Positions 12,101-23,869 of a stretch of DNA of 64,000 nucleotides are shown one piece after another. Within the stretch, counting starts at the first letter, position 1. Each line of letters begins with the position of its first letter. A program made the position numbers and the translations under genes. The DNA is taken from the NCBI GenBank assembly GCA_034620365.1, contig JAQGEQ010000350.1, forward strand, positions 124,001-188,000, in the 5' to 3' direction. The notes beneath the pieces were generated by a model that worked only from the letters and a program-made list of their open reading frames with translations, ran no database searches and was not told the DNA's origin. The DNA comes from Pegea sp. RAD2-039 (Eukaryota; Chordata; Thaliacea; Salpida; Salpidae).

Positions 12101-14728
12101 GAATGAAGATAATGATAATTTGAGGTTGGTTTGATTCATTTAATCAACATTTGATTACTCAATTTGTTTCAACAGAAATGAAATTGAACATTTGAAATTG
12201 GAAATTAAATCTAATATTGTTGAAGAAAATAATCGATTAGAAGATCAAGTTGAAAGTCTTAAGTTAAAGATACAGGTTTGGATATTAGAAGATTTTATCG
12301 GGTGTAATTAATATTAGGGATTTAGGATTTTGAGGTTTTAAAGAAGTCAGATGAAAATCGAATACATGAGTTGAAGATGGAGATTAGTAAAAGATTAACA
12401 AATGAAGAAGTACAAGTGATTGTACAAGAAAAAGATGAAAGTATTCAAGGATTACTACAAGAAGGTTTAAATTCCTTTTCTTCAAATTGTTATTTCAAAT
12501 CTTTCTTGATTATATTTCAGGAGAACAACTCTCTAAGAAAGAACATCAACAAAGTCAGCTGATTAAAAAACTTCGATCAAAGTTTAATGAAAGTGAAGAA
12601 GTTTGTAAAGAATTGAGTGAAAAGTTGGATAAATTTCAAACACAAAATGAAACATTAAAGGAGGTTCAGAGACATCATTTCATCTCAAATAAATACAAAG
12701 ATAAATCTTTTTCAGAGATTAGGTGCCCTTGAAAGTTGTGGGCGGGAAGACAGAAGTCAAGCTGAAGAATTGATGCAAGCTTATCGAGATAAAGAAAATG
12801 AAATCAATAATTTGAAGACAAAACTAGAAAAGTCTGAAGAGAAATCAAGATCTTCTCATTCAGCTCTTGATTCTGCTTTCAAGTTAGTTGATCTTCTGAT
12901 CATAAACTAATCAAATGAAATTACTTTTTAAGTGAAGTTTTTGTTGTTAAAGAGATATCGGAGACTTGAATAAGAAATGTGCTTTTTTGGAAAGTGAATT
13001 ACAAAAAGTTGTGGAAAAATGCGAAGAAAAAACTGTAGAGAAACTATTGAAAGAAAAATCTGAAATTGAATGCGAGCATCAGAATCAACTGAAGATTCTG
13101 CGCTCTCAAGTGAGTCTTTCAAAAATATGAGTCATAATTTAGATGTCTTCATGAATCTTTTTGAAATCAGATTAATGAGATGAGGTTAGAAAATGAAAGA
13201 ATTGAGGAAGAAAGTTCTGATCGAAAACAACTTCTACAAAAAGAGATTAATGATCTTCAAAAAGTTAGACTCACATCCATTTTGATTCCAGATCCTTTCA
13301 TTTGAATTGATTTCAGCGATTACAAGATTCAGAAAACAGAAATTATGAACTCACTGAATCGATATCGGATTCCACTCGACCTCTTGTTAGGCAGATCGAA
13401 GGACTCCAAGCGAGTCATTCGAATCAATCTAAAAGCTGGGAGCTTCTAGAGAACAGTTTGAACGCGCGCTTAGGTGACTCCCGCTTCTTAGACTTCTTTT
13501 TTGGTTATTTTTTGCTGATTTTTCAGAGGAGACTCAGTTGAAGCTGGTAACCATCCAGGAACGCGAGAACAACGCGCAGAAGCTTGCTAGTGATGCCAAG
13601 AAATCACTCCGAAGATTAGAAGAACAAGTGAAGAACTTGAAGAAGGATAAAATACTTCTAGAAGATGACGTCACTCGATTGAAAGTGACGTCAGAAAGCA
13701 ATGAAGAAGAGCTGCTGAGGTAAATTGATGAAGAGTTCGGACTTGTTGAGATTTTCGTGAAGTTTGAGGCAGAAGTTGATGACAAGTGAGAAGGAGTGGC
13801 AGGATGGTAGAGGTAAGCTGAAAAGAGAGAAGCTTCAACTAGAACATCAACTCGATGCCGAGAAAACTAAACTGGAGAACGAGAAAAAGAAATTCCAACA
13901 ACAAACTGATCTGATGCAGAAAGAAAAAGTCATTTGATTATGTAAATTAGTTGATGTTTTCACAAGGATCTGTTACAGGAACGATTGTTGTGGATTAACC
14001 GACAAGATTCTCTTCCATCTGGCTCCATGTTTAATGGTGATGCTGAATCATTTACAAGCTCTATTGATCATGTGAGTCTTGTGTCTTATTCATTCACAAT
14101 TTATCTTTTCATGTAGACAGATGTAATTGAGAATCAGCGAGGTTTCATCTTTGATGGATTGATCAGAAAAGGGACCTCTCATGGAGCAAATCTGATGGAG
14201 AATCTTCAATCTCAATTGAAAATGAAAGAAGGAGAAAACATCCAATTACAAGTGAGTCACGTGTTGAAGAATTGAAGACTCTAGTGTTGATCATTAAAGG
14301 GTGAGATCAATACTCTGGAAAGAACAAGATCTTCAATGGCGGAAGAGATAGTTCGATTAACCAATGAAAATGAAGAGTTTGAAATGATAAAAGATGACTT
14401 TAAACTACTAAAGCAACAACTACAAGTGATTCAAACTCAGTTTTCTTGATTGTCACGTGATCTGTTGATGTTTGTAGGAGATGAAGAATAGACATGATGC
14501 AGTCTTGATGATGTATGGAGAGAAAGCTGAAGAAAATGAGGAATTGAAGATGGACTTAGCAGATGTTAAAGAGATGTATCGACAACAGGTTCTCTCAATT
14601 CTTCATCTCCATTTCTGCTTTCCATCTTTGTTTAGAAATATTTAGAAGACTGTTTATGACTGATGCCTGTTTGTTATCAACAAATTTCTTTTCAGATTGA
14701 TACCTTGTTGAAAAATCCATCCTCGTAG
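9117..14728 (+). CDS. TMF1: TATA element modulatory factor (golgin TMF1/ARA160), 23 exons, 969 aa
   Basis: Exons: 9117-9222, 9437-9611, 9755-9954, 10056-10111, 10250-10358, 10650-10789, 11079-11253, 11351-11391, 12024-12124, 12176-12275, 12326-12464, 12521-12663, 12716-12882, 12953-13109, 13171-13263, 13317-13473, 13527-13719, 13769-13928, 13979-14071, 14117-14251, 14300-14425, 14478-14588, 14696-14728; 2910 nt, in frame. The N-terminus MSWLSISDFAKTALS and the DVDVLDHESV box match TMF1. Long coiled coils follow, with the landmarks STRPLVRQIEGLQ and SWELLENSLNARL. The C-terminal TMF domain (about 840-969) holds ENLQSQLKMKEGE, MYGEKAEENEEL and MYRQQID. The family is a Golgi tether that binds Rab6. 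The human protein is longer (1093 aa) in the low-complexity N-terminal third. Exons 6-8 are the least certain. A uATG lies about 20 nt upstream. Confidence 0.93.
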
Positions 14729-14869
14729 CACATCAAAACATGATGTTTGTTGAACAACTGATGAATGATTACAAAAAAACTGAATTAATTTATTTACTCA
14801 TCATCCTCGTACTCGTATCTCCCCAAAAATATCTACTAACAAATGAAAGTTTATCTTGATTTGCTTTCA

Positions 14870-14875
14870 AATAAA
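14870..14875 (+). promoter_or_regulatory. poly(A) signal of TMF1
   Basis: AATAAA lies 142 bases after the TMF1 stop codon and is the first canonical signal downstream. Confidence 0.6.
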
Positions 14876-15479
14876 CTAGATTCTTATTTTCTATTCCAAC
14901 CACTCATCTATCATCTTTAGTTTTTGTTGTCTTTCAACTTTTAGTGTACAAATAGCTGATGAAGTAACAAAATAATCTACTTTAAAAACTATTTTCTATC
15001 AAGTACATTTAAAACGCAATTTTTATCGTAATTGCAATATACATTTCTTTTTTAAACATTCGAATTTTATTATCGGATATAAAACAGATCACATAATTTT
15101 AGTTTCAACATAAAAGGTAAAAGATTATGAAAAAAGTTTTGAACTTTAAAACATCAGTAATTTCTTTAAAATTATTTTGTGAATTGAAAACAAAATAATA
15201 TTTTATACAAGAAGCAAATGTAGCTTTCCAACTTTCCAAATTATATTGATGAATATGTAGCTACTTTGATGAAATTAACAAACAAGTTAGTGAGATTGAA
15301 AAAGATGAACTTTTCAACTCAAGTTTTCAAAAGGTCTCCACTAAAGACAATGATTCTAAAAATATTAATTTTCTAGCTAAGAAATCTTTACATTCTCACC
15401 ACCGTCCACGATATTAGGAACAAATTTACTTGTACACTTGAAAAAGACCTTTTTATTAAGCGCTCTATCTATTTTATTG

Positions 15480-16460
15480 CACATTGTATTGCACATTTCC
15501 AATTATTCTCCAGTTTATGTACCTTCCCAATAAAACAGTCTTATCATTAGTTCAGCTCATGGTAATTAAGTTGGGTTCCGTTCTCAAAGATCTTTCAGTG
15601 ATCAGCTAATGTCTTGTCTCCACCAGACGCTATATTCCTCAGCAAATAATTTAACAACAGCTCACTATAAACTCCCTATTAGATTAATCAGTTTCTTAAT
15701 AGACAGCAAGCCATCTTAATAACTCTGTTTCAGCTTTCTTAGGTTCTTGAATGGTGCTCACCAAAGTGGCATTATTTGCATTTTTCAACATTGATATCAA
15801 TGACAGAATTATCATCACTAAAAGATTTGAAGATTTTATGCTCTTTGCAGACAGTGCCAAAATCTTAGTATTAGTTCAATACTCTTCTTTGTAATCAAAT
15901 AATCTACGACTTCAATCCAGACAACTCAAGCTTGCCAACGACAAATGTTTCCAACTTTCAAGTGCCAACCTCTGATATGGTTTAAGTTTTATGTAAAAAT
16001 CATTAAAATTATCTAATATCCGGACATTAAAGACTTAGGAATTTCTAAAGACTTAAAATGGGTTCACCACACAAAATATTTGTTCGGAATAGGGTCATTT
16101 ACTTCATACCAAACTGTAAAATCTTTTAAGAACAGAAACGTTTGCTGAAACTTTTCACTGCATACATCTGTCCCCTATTATAGATGAACTCTGCGTAGGG
16201 AACCCTCACTCTTATAGAGCAAATCCGTTCAAAGATCGTCTACTTGGAAAGCTTTTCTTAGATGGAACCCCTTTCATCATACAAAGATCGCCTCTACATG
16301 CTTAATATAAGATTTTTGCAATATTTTCTCCGGTCTTGTACTAATATTTAAACTTATTAATGACTTCTGTCATCTTAACTTCAATGACTTTTTAAAAGAT
16401 TACAATCTTCCATAAGTATTTACAGATAATTTTGCTAATAATTGAATCACAATACAACCA
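15480..16460 (+). mobile_element. old CR1/L2-like LINE relic (RT and ORF2 end)
   Basis: Broken plus-strand frames keep an RT-like run: a segment ending in MLFADSAKIL near 15840-15870 (compare F-A-D-D-T-K-I of CR1-like RTs). It is followed by a KDLGISKDLKWVHH-like stretch near 16030-16075 and, near 16200-16400, the loosely conserved ORF2 end with FKLINDFCHLNF. Many stops and frameshifts occur. It is much more diverged than, and probably a different family from, the element at 54866-59165. Confidence 0.6.
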
Positions 16461-18180
16461 GTTTGTCAATTTCTTAACTTATTCTATTGTTTTGTATTTT
16501 TGATGTCTATCTTTAAATCGTGATAAAACTGAACACATTCATGTTTTGAATGTAAGAAATCTGGAATTACTTCTTTATACAGATTCTACTTTTTACTGTT
16601 AACTTTAGTTTGAAATTGTTTTTAAATCTATTTACTTTCTGTTGACCTTCGCTTTTAATGGTGCATAGAAATGTTTATTTCTTCGGGTATTAAAAATATT
16701 AAGAAGATAATCTCATAAAGTTATTCATTAAAAAATAAACAAAATAAATTAATCAATAAAACTTTTCCGTTTCGTTTTTGATTAAATTAATTTTTACTAA
16801 TTGTTTATAAAACCTAATTAGCCCCATAGATTTCTTAGATCGTTTTATTCAATTTTAGGATATAACTAGAAGGATGTTTTTATAGTAAAACTAATTATTA
16901 ATCTAGCAAATTCAAGTGACTTAATTGATAATAAAGGGTCAAAAGTTGAATCTACCAAAAAGATTTGAATCATAATATCATTACTAACTAATAATAGTAA
17001 TTTAATTACTAAGCTACCGACAACTTACTTAATTTACAAACTTAAACTAATTGGTAAAAACAGTTTATAAAATTGAGCGATAAATCTGTAGATACAAGTG
17101 GGTAGCTACTAAAATTAAAAGTTTGATGTTGCTGGTCGAAATCTTAAAAGAAACTGATATAGACAGTTCTAAAATTTTGCAAAAACTAATATAACAATAT
17201 CTGATTATAATTAATTTTCTTTTAAATAATATCAATTAAATTCAATAAAATTTATTTCCTAAATTAATATTACTTATCTGTCTCTTTAGTGAAACAGACC
17301 ACCTTACACGTTGAAGGTCCGATAATGTTGACTAGCGGAAGCTAGCTAAAGACGACTGAAGTCAAGAAAAGTGGCTGACCAATCTTGTTACTAACGTTGA
17401 TATTTGCTTTTTGAAAATCTGTAAACTAAAAAAAGTATGTTGTCAAAGAACTTAGTGTTGAGAGAGAAAGTATTAATGTACAACAAAATCTAGTGATGAT
17501 GAGAAAAAGATTAAATTTGATAAAATCTTTCCGAGATTTATTTAAAAGTTTAAAAAATTCAAAATAAAGATAAATGATTTGATAGCCTGTAGCGAACTTT
17601 ATTGTAAAATATAATTATTAGAGACTCTAATTGAATCAGGCAATCATTTAGTTAACTTAATCACTTCAACTTTTTGGGAAAAAATCTGTGGAAGTAAATC
17701 AAAAGTCTGGGAATACTAAATGCTGAAACCTATCTTTACCTAGCTTTTTGTGGTTGAGCTTATCATTCTAGAAGTTTAAATTTGGTAAAATTTATAGTTT
17801 TATAGAATTAGCAAATTATGCAAGAACCTATGCAGTAAAAGTTTGAGTAAACGAATAGTAGTTTGAGGGTTGTATCAGATAAAAAGAAAAACTTGGAAAT
17901 GTAGTTTACATGAGAAACCTGGTTGTAAACTTAGAAGTAAATATACAAATGAAAAATGTGTGTTTAAATTTGCTTTATGAGGCTAAATTTGAGAACTAGA
18001 TTACTATGTTTAATTTTTTTAACTTGATAAATAAGTCAGAGCTGTCATATCACCATGAGAAAAAAGTTCTTATCTTATATCTTAATATCAGTATTTAAGT
18101 AATGTAAACGATCAGATATCTTCAGATTTTTTTATAAGCAAGAGCTGGTTAAAGTTGTTGGCAAGAAATAATTTATTCCA
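16461..18180. other. gene-free A/T-rich stretch
   Basis: No frame, splice pattern or repeat that I recognise. A small region near 17280-17400 is less A/T-rich but carries no long frame. Confidence 0.5.
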
Positions 18181-18215
18181 ACTATTTTTTAATTTTCAGT
18201 AATTTTAATTGCATT

Positions 18216-19481
18216 ATGAGAGATGATAAAAAGTTAGAGGTGGAAGTTGTTAAGATGCTCGAATCATCTAACACTAATAAAGTTGTTGAACCATGGGGAA
18301 TCCTACAACCTATCAGCCATCTCGATTGCGCTATCTTTTTGAGATATGAAGTTGCAGCATTTTGGTATACAGAAGACTCAGGGAGCGACAGTGGAAAAGA
18401 AGATTGTGAAGAAAAACGAAAAGTGTTTACAATCGAAAGAAAAAATAATATAACTTCGATTGATGTTTCTGAAAATGCTAAGCTCAATGTGTTCATCAAC
18501 TCTAACAAAGTGACTAGAAAAGTTTCAATTGTATCTCTGAGCACGATCTTAATTGGTTCAAGTCTATCTTATAACTTGATCCATTTGACCACTAACGGAG
18601 ATACTAATTTTGATTTTTCGTCAGAACACAAGTTGTTGCATAATATAGATACAAAAAAATATACGTCTGAATTTGCTGCGTTTTCAACAACTCACCAAAA
18701 GGTTATAACTTTAAAAGTACTTAAAGTTAAACCTTTGATTGGTAATGAAAGGTTTTATCAAAACTCCAGAAAGTCATTTAAAGCTGAGTTTGAAATATTA
18801 AAGAAAGTCGGTTTCAAGAATGTGATTGCTTCACACAGACTGGTCGAAACTACTACTGATATGTTTATGGAACTCGAGTTCTGCCCTGGAGGTGATTTAT
18901 TGAGTGTAATTTTGAAGAAAAGTAGTTTGGAAGAAGGATTTATGAAAACAGTGATTTACCAAGTACTATCGGCTTTGGATTATTTACATTCTAAGAAGAT
19001 AATTCATCGAGATGTAAAACCTGGAAACATTTCATTGATGGGAAATGGAAGAAATTGTGTGGCTAAACTTCGAGGTTTCCAATTTGCTATTCAAAATAAG
19101 AAATCTTTAGTGAAGAGTAAATGTGTTGGAACATACTTTTACTGTACCCCAAAACTTCTGAAAGCCTTCCATAAGAATTTAGTTGTTGAATATACCGAAG
19201 TGGTAGATATCTGGAGCGCTTGCGTCACTTTGTTCTTTGCTCTCTCGAATTACTTTCCGTTTGGTGAAGAATCAAATAATTCTCAATACTACGAAAACGC
19301 AGTTAAAGGAAACGCTAATTTTGGTTGCCAAGTTTGGGAAAACAAAAGCAGGAAATTAGTTAAGATGCTTAAAAATGTTTTTACAAATTTCGTCAAATTA
19401 AAGATAAGTAGCAAGAAACTAATGAAATCTAAATGGTTCACAAAAGATTCCCAATTTCTTTGTGAAATAAAAAATCTGTAA
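18216..19481 (+). CDS. intronless CHK2-like pseudokinase, 421 aa
   Basis: One uninterrupted frame. Residues 24-125 resemble a divergent FHA region, starting EPWGILQ like the PWARL start of the CHK2 FHA domain. Residues ~140-421 form a Ser/Thr kinase fold. The VAIK-type Lys (K167), helix-C Glu (E191), HRD (264-266) and catalytic-loop Asn (N271) are present, but the glycine loop is lost, DFG is replaced by GFQ (287-289) and APE by TPK (311-313). Loss of the DFG Asp, which binds metal, predicts an inactive kinase. The end (SKWFTKDSQFLCEIKNL) matches the CHK2 C-lobe end and its paralogue at 27627. Lack of introns among intron-rich genes suggests a retrocopy. An open 421-codon frame argues for selection, or for a young copy. 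Orthology to CHK2 is inferred from family features. Confidence 0.8.
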   Translation: MRDDKKLEVEVVKMLESSNTNKVVEPWGILQPISHLDCAIFLRYEVAAFWYTEDSGSDSGKEDCEEKRKVFTIERKNNITSIDVSENAKLNVFINSNKVTRKVSIVSLSTILIGSSLSYNLIHLTTNGDTNFDFSSEHKLLHNIDTKKYTSEFAAFSTTHQKVITLKVLKVKPLIGNERFYQNSRKSFKAEFEILKKVGFKNVIASHRLVETTTDMFMELEFCPGGDLLSVILKKSSLEEGFMKTVIYQVLSALDYLHSKKIIHRDVKPGNISLMGNGRNCVAKLRGFQFAIQNKKSLVKSKCVGTYFYCTPKLLKAFHKNLVVEYTEVVDIWSACVTLFFALSNYFPFGEESNNSQYYENAVKGNANFGCQVWENKSRKLVKMLKNVFTNFVKLKISSKKLMKSKWFTKDSQFLCEIKNL

Positions 19482-19592
19482 GTTTGAGTGGTATCAAATG
19501 TATTATACCACAAAATGCTCTCTATTCTGACGGATTTTTTGTGATATTTTAAATTTACGTTCTTTTTCTCATCTCCATTTTAATATTCTTTC

Positions 19593-19598
19593 AATAAA
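19593..19598 (+). promoter_or_regulatory. poly(A) signal of the 18-kb kinase gene
   Basis: AATAAA is 112 bases after the stop codon of the CHK2-like gene. Confidence 0.5.
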
Positions 19599-19619
19599 TT
19601 CTTTGTTGTTTTTATACTA

Positions 19620-22315
19620 AATACTTCTTTTGTATGAATTAATCTAGTAAAAGTAATGTATAAGCATAAAAATGTTTGAAAATGTTGGTTGTTACGCTTG
19701 AAAATGTTTTAAATTAGATTAAAAGTCTGACTTTTTATTGAGTTTCTTTCTCATATCATTCACTGAAGTATATTTAGAGAAGAATTAGATTATTATATAC
19801 TTGCACTGTTTATTATATGTATTATTTGTAAGGCTTATTCAGTTCACACTGGACATTGAAACTTGAATTTTGAGCTTTTGTAAGAAGTATATGCAAAGCT
19901 GTGTGAACAGGCTGTGTTTTTTTAACTTGATAGGTCTCACAGAAGATTTGTTACTGAGCCTGTTACATAAATCTAACTTTGCTAAACATTATTATTCAAA
20001 ACAGTAGTATTAAAACCAGGCGATTAGTTAAAAACGTTTCAAGAAACAAGACGAAATAAAACCAGACGATGACACTAAAAAGAAAGTAGAGTTTTAGTGA
20101 ATGAGTGAAATACTGATTGGTTTTTAATTTAACTTGCTTTTTACGCTGTCTACAACCAGCTGATGGCAAGTAGTAGGGTTCTGATGAAAAATAATCTTAT
20201 TTAATCATTGGTTTTTTAAATTTGCTTGTTGTTATTCTATATTTTAAACATTTACTAAGAGAGCTTCTAATATTTGAGTTGTTAGCTTCCATTTCAGTAT
20301 CAAGCAACTATGCCCAATTGTTTCATTTTTAATTTTTGTAAGAGATTTTGTCAGCTTAAAAAGCTGTGTGGTCTTCCAACTTTTGAGACTAGCACATGAA
20401 AAAATTGTGAAATGTTCATTTTATCTATTTTTGTACACTAAGCTCCGAGCTTGTAGATCAGTTCGCTGATTTCAGCGATAATCGAATGATTCACACAAAA
20501 TATCTCCCAAGATTCTATTTTTAAAATAGCTATGTTTGAAGCTGAATGATATTTGAATTACTTTGCCTTGGGCGACAATCAATTTATGATATTTAAATTT
20601 GATTTTCACTGAGATAGAAAAGTTGACGAATACTTATTTTTAAAGCAGTGAGTTTGAAATATAAAAAAGTAAAATTGTAAAAAAATTGATGAAATTTATT
20701 TCCAGTTTTAAAAATGAATAGTTTAAAAAAAAAGTTTTTAAAAATAAAAATTACAAAAACATTATGAGCAGAGTTTTAGATTAGATCAATAAAAACCTGT
20801 TATGAAGTATTATTGTAAATATATAAAACAAGATAATTGTTATTTATCAATTAAATTTATCAATAATAACAACAATATTTGAAAAGTTTTAGAAAAACTT
20901 ATAGATATGTTTATTACTAAATTAAAATTTCATTCTAAATAAAATAAATAAAAAGAGGTTTTGTGAAACAAATTAGTGTTGATTTTTCGGTATATCTATT
21001 TATATGGTTGTTATATAGCCTATCAAAGAATTTAAAACTATTTAAGGAGAAATGATTACATAAAAACCCAAAAATATACTATTGTTGTTCTAACACTTCA
21101 CAAATACTGAAATAAAAGGATATATGATCTTTAATAGTTTATATTTTTATTAGCGATCAAATTATTTTCTATTTTATTCGACGCATGGCTCCAGATGACA
21201 AATTATGTAGCTTCATTATCTTACAAAAACAAAATGACTTTAGAAAGATAATTAAAAGGTCTCATATATCAAATTTAACTATAATGTAAAAAAGAAATAG
21301 GAACATTCTACATGTAAACGTAAAATATAAACTATGAGTCGAAAATAACAAAAATAATTGAAGACAGTTTCAATTGTCAACAAAATTACTTAAATAATAT
21401 TTTTTGAAAACATTTTCATAAATTTGAATAAATGGATTTTCGAAAAGTTGTGATGAATATTCCAAACCGTGATTACTTTATTGAAAAAGTTGTTACTCTT
21501 TTGGATTTTATTAAAGTTGTAAATAGATTAATACTAAATGACAAACTTCTGAAGGCAGATAAAAGATTGTGATCTTTAAAAAGAATGATTAAAGTTAAGA
21601 TTACAAAAACCATCAGTAATTGTAGATAGTTATAAATTTAAGTTTACGTTATAAGTAGTTTTCTGAAACGGTCTTTGTATGAAAAGCAGAATATGTCATA
21701 CTTAAGGAAAGTTTCTTAGTAAACAATTCTTGAACGGATTCAAGCTTTATAATATCTCTTTCAAAAAGGACTCCATACGGAGAAGTTGAACTCTAACTTT
21801 GGGCAAACATATGTTTTGTCCACATATTTCTAGTCTTAAAAGATCTGCTACTGGTAGAGACAGAACAATAGTTGGTCACTGGAGGATCTTTGAGAAAGAA
21901 ACTCAAACTGATAATCAGTAAGGTTTTGTAGAGAAGATTAATTTTGTGTTAAAGATCAGTTTGAAGATTTGAAAAAAGATTTGAGTGAAACATGATGAAT
22001 AATTTACTTTTAAATTATATATCATCAAATCATACAGTGTTTACTGCCATTTACTAACATAAGTCTTTTTTTATTTAATAAAGTAAACTTTATTTTCTTT
22101 TTTATCCATTGAAATATATATTTGCTGCAAATTGTTAAATCAGCTATATATGTAACCTTTCTACCACCAAGCAATAAATTAATTTGTTGGTTTACTGACT
22201 GAGTATATATTACAGTTCAATGTCTTAAATTAAAGCAATTGCCTTTTATTGTTTTGTTTTTTTGTGTTTGAAAATAAATAATTTATTTTTATGTTTCTAC
22301 CTTAGTGATAGGTTA
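19620..22315. other. long gene-free A/T-rich stretch
   Basis: No supported gene. A 47-codon frame opens at 21432 (MDFRKVVMNIPN...) but has no match I can name and no neighbouring exon. Confidence 0.5.
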
Positions 22316-22319
22316 CATT

Positions 22320-22410
22320 ATGTATAAGATTATTTGTGAGAATATGTGTCAGCAAGAGGTGCTCTTTTCAGATACCCTCTTTCGCGTTATTGTAATAAAT
22401 AAATAGCTTC
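22320..22410 (+). mobile_element. short LINE/SINE 3' tail
   Basis: About 80 bases match the shared 3' tail on the plus strand (TTTGTGAGAATATGTGTCAGC ... TAATAAATAAATAG) with roughly 10 changes. Too short to tell LINE from SINE. Confidence 0.75.
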
Positions 22411-22477
22411 ACTTTTAAAAATGGCTGTCATTGGATGTTAGATACATCTAGAATGTAATCATTGAAATGTAGTTATT

Positions 22478-22508
22478 AGTTAGATAGATAGTTAGATAGA
22501 TAGTTATT
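22478..22508. repeat. short TAGA microsatellite
   Basis: Imperfect TAGA/TAGT repeats over about 30 bases. Confidence 0.8.
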
Positions 22509-22613
22509 AGTTATAAGTTAGATTAGTTTTTCAAAATATTGATTTGTTTCATTTATACAAACTTTGTAATCATTTTCTGAAAAATTAATTTTCATTTAGC
22601 CAAAGTAATAAAA

Positions 22614-22820
22614 ATGATTCTTTATTCAAACAGCTTTATTCAAACAAACAAAGCGATCTACACAACAATAAGAATATTAACAATACGCGCTTTCTACCAA
22701 CAAGCTTATGACCTAATGACAGTCGTTCCTACCATAGTTGCATTCAGCACATTTGCTTTAGCGGTAAAATACTTTACTGTTTTACATTTCAAATTAATCA
22801 AAGCCAGCAGCCATATTTAG
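22614..22820 (+). CDS. possible small one-TM protein, 68 aa
   Basis: The frame starts after a TTTCATTTAG acceptor-like site and has more balanced base use than the DNA around it. Residues ~35-52 (MTVVPTIVAFSTFALAV) would form one membrane helix after a basic N-terminal part with no acidic residue before Asp33, a layout seen in small mitochondrial inner-membrane subunits. I do not recognise the family. GCG|GTAAAA inside the frame could be a donor, so it may be one exon of a gene or simply a chance frame. Confidence 0.25.
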   Translation: MILYSNSFIQTNKAIYTTIRILTIRAFYQQAYDLMTVVPTIVAFSTFALAVKYFTVLHFKLIKASSHI

Positions 22821-23544
22821 AGTGATTTTAAAACAGCGTGCGTTCAGCTTCAGTTTTGGCCTTGTGAAAATTGCTAAGTAAAAATTTTTGGTTATCTTTG
22901 AGATAAATAAAGTTTACGCAGCTGCATTTCGATAAAAAACTTAGATTGAAGAATTTTGTATTTTCGAAAACTTTTATGAAAAAATAATAAAATATCAAAT
23001 TAAAGTTAAACTAAAATGAGTTTTATGCTGTGAAGTAAAAAATGGAAAAATGATAAAATTATTTAAACTGATTACCAACACAACTTAATTCTATAGATTT
23101 AAAATAATGTTTCATATTATTAGAAAAAATGTCAAAATTTTTATGAATAAAAAGTTTGATAATTAGTTATTTACAATTGTGAATTACTTCAACTTACACT
23201 TCAATATTTTGGTTTGTAGGGGACATATACACTGAGATTTTAATAAGGTTGGTTATTGAAGATAATAAACTTGTGTCAGTTAAAAATTAAGTAACTGAAT
23301 CTGTCATCAAAATAAAACCTGATCAAGTGATGAATCAACTGATGAGTCTCATATAGTGAGGGTGGATGATTATCAGCAAAACTAAATGAAATGGAATCAA
23401 GTTATTTGATACAAACTGAATTTAGAAGAGTTAATCTCGAAGAAACAGGAATTACATTATATACTGATGATTTAATGATTTATCATTAGAAGAATGTTGT
23501 TTCACAAAAGTGGAAATGAAACTTACCTTTTTATTTAAGAAAAG

Positions 23545-23855
23545 CAAGATGGTACGGAATCACTGTGGACAGTCTTGATATCAATATTTTTGTTAATTCC
23601 CAAAAAGTAGAAATGAAGTTACTAATATAACAAACAATTTTATAACTATTTCTGGTGGCTTATGTTACAACTTGATTTCTAACAACAAGTTAGAAAGTAC
23701 ATATCTTTTCTGAAGATAAAGTCCTTTTAAACATTAATCAAGAAACTTGTTCACTTCTATTTCAGCAGTTCACAGTTGTGTTACAGTTTTTTAAGTGTTT
23801 AAAGTAAAACCAGAACAAGAAGAGATAAACAATTTCTATTCCAAATAAACTCATA
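23545..23855 (+). pseudogene. decayed third CHK2-like copy
   Basis: Joined across several frames, this stretch follows residues ~75-186 of the gene at 18216. Landmarks are INIFVNSQKV (versus LNVFINSNKV), ISGGLCYNLIS (versus IGSSLSYNLIH), FSEDKVLLNIN (versus FSSEHKLLHNI) and VFKVKPEQEEINNFYSK (versus VLKVKPLIGNERFYQNS). At least three frameshifts and several stops interrupt it. The kinase catalytic half was not found downstream, so the copy is truncated as well as broken. It lies between the two intact paralogues on the same strand. Confidence 0.75.
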
Positions 23856-23869
23856 AATTTCATCATTAT

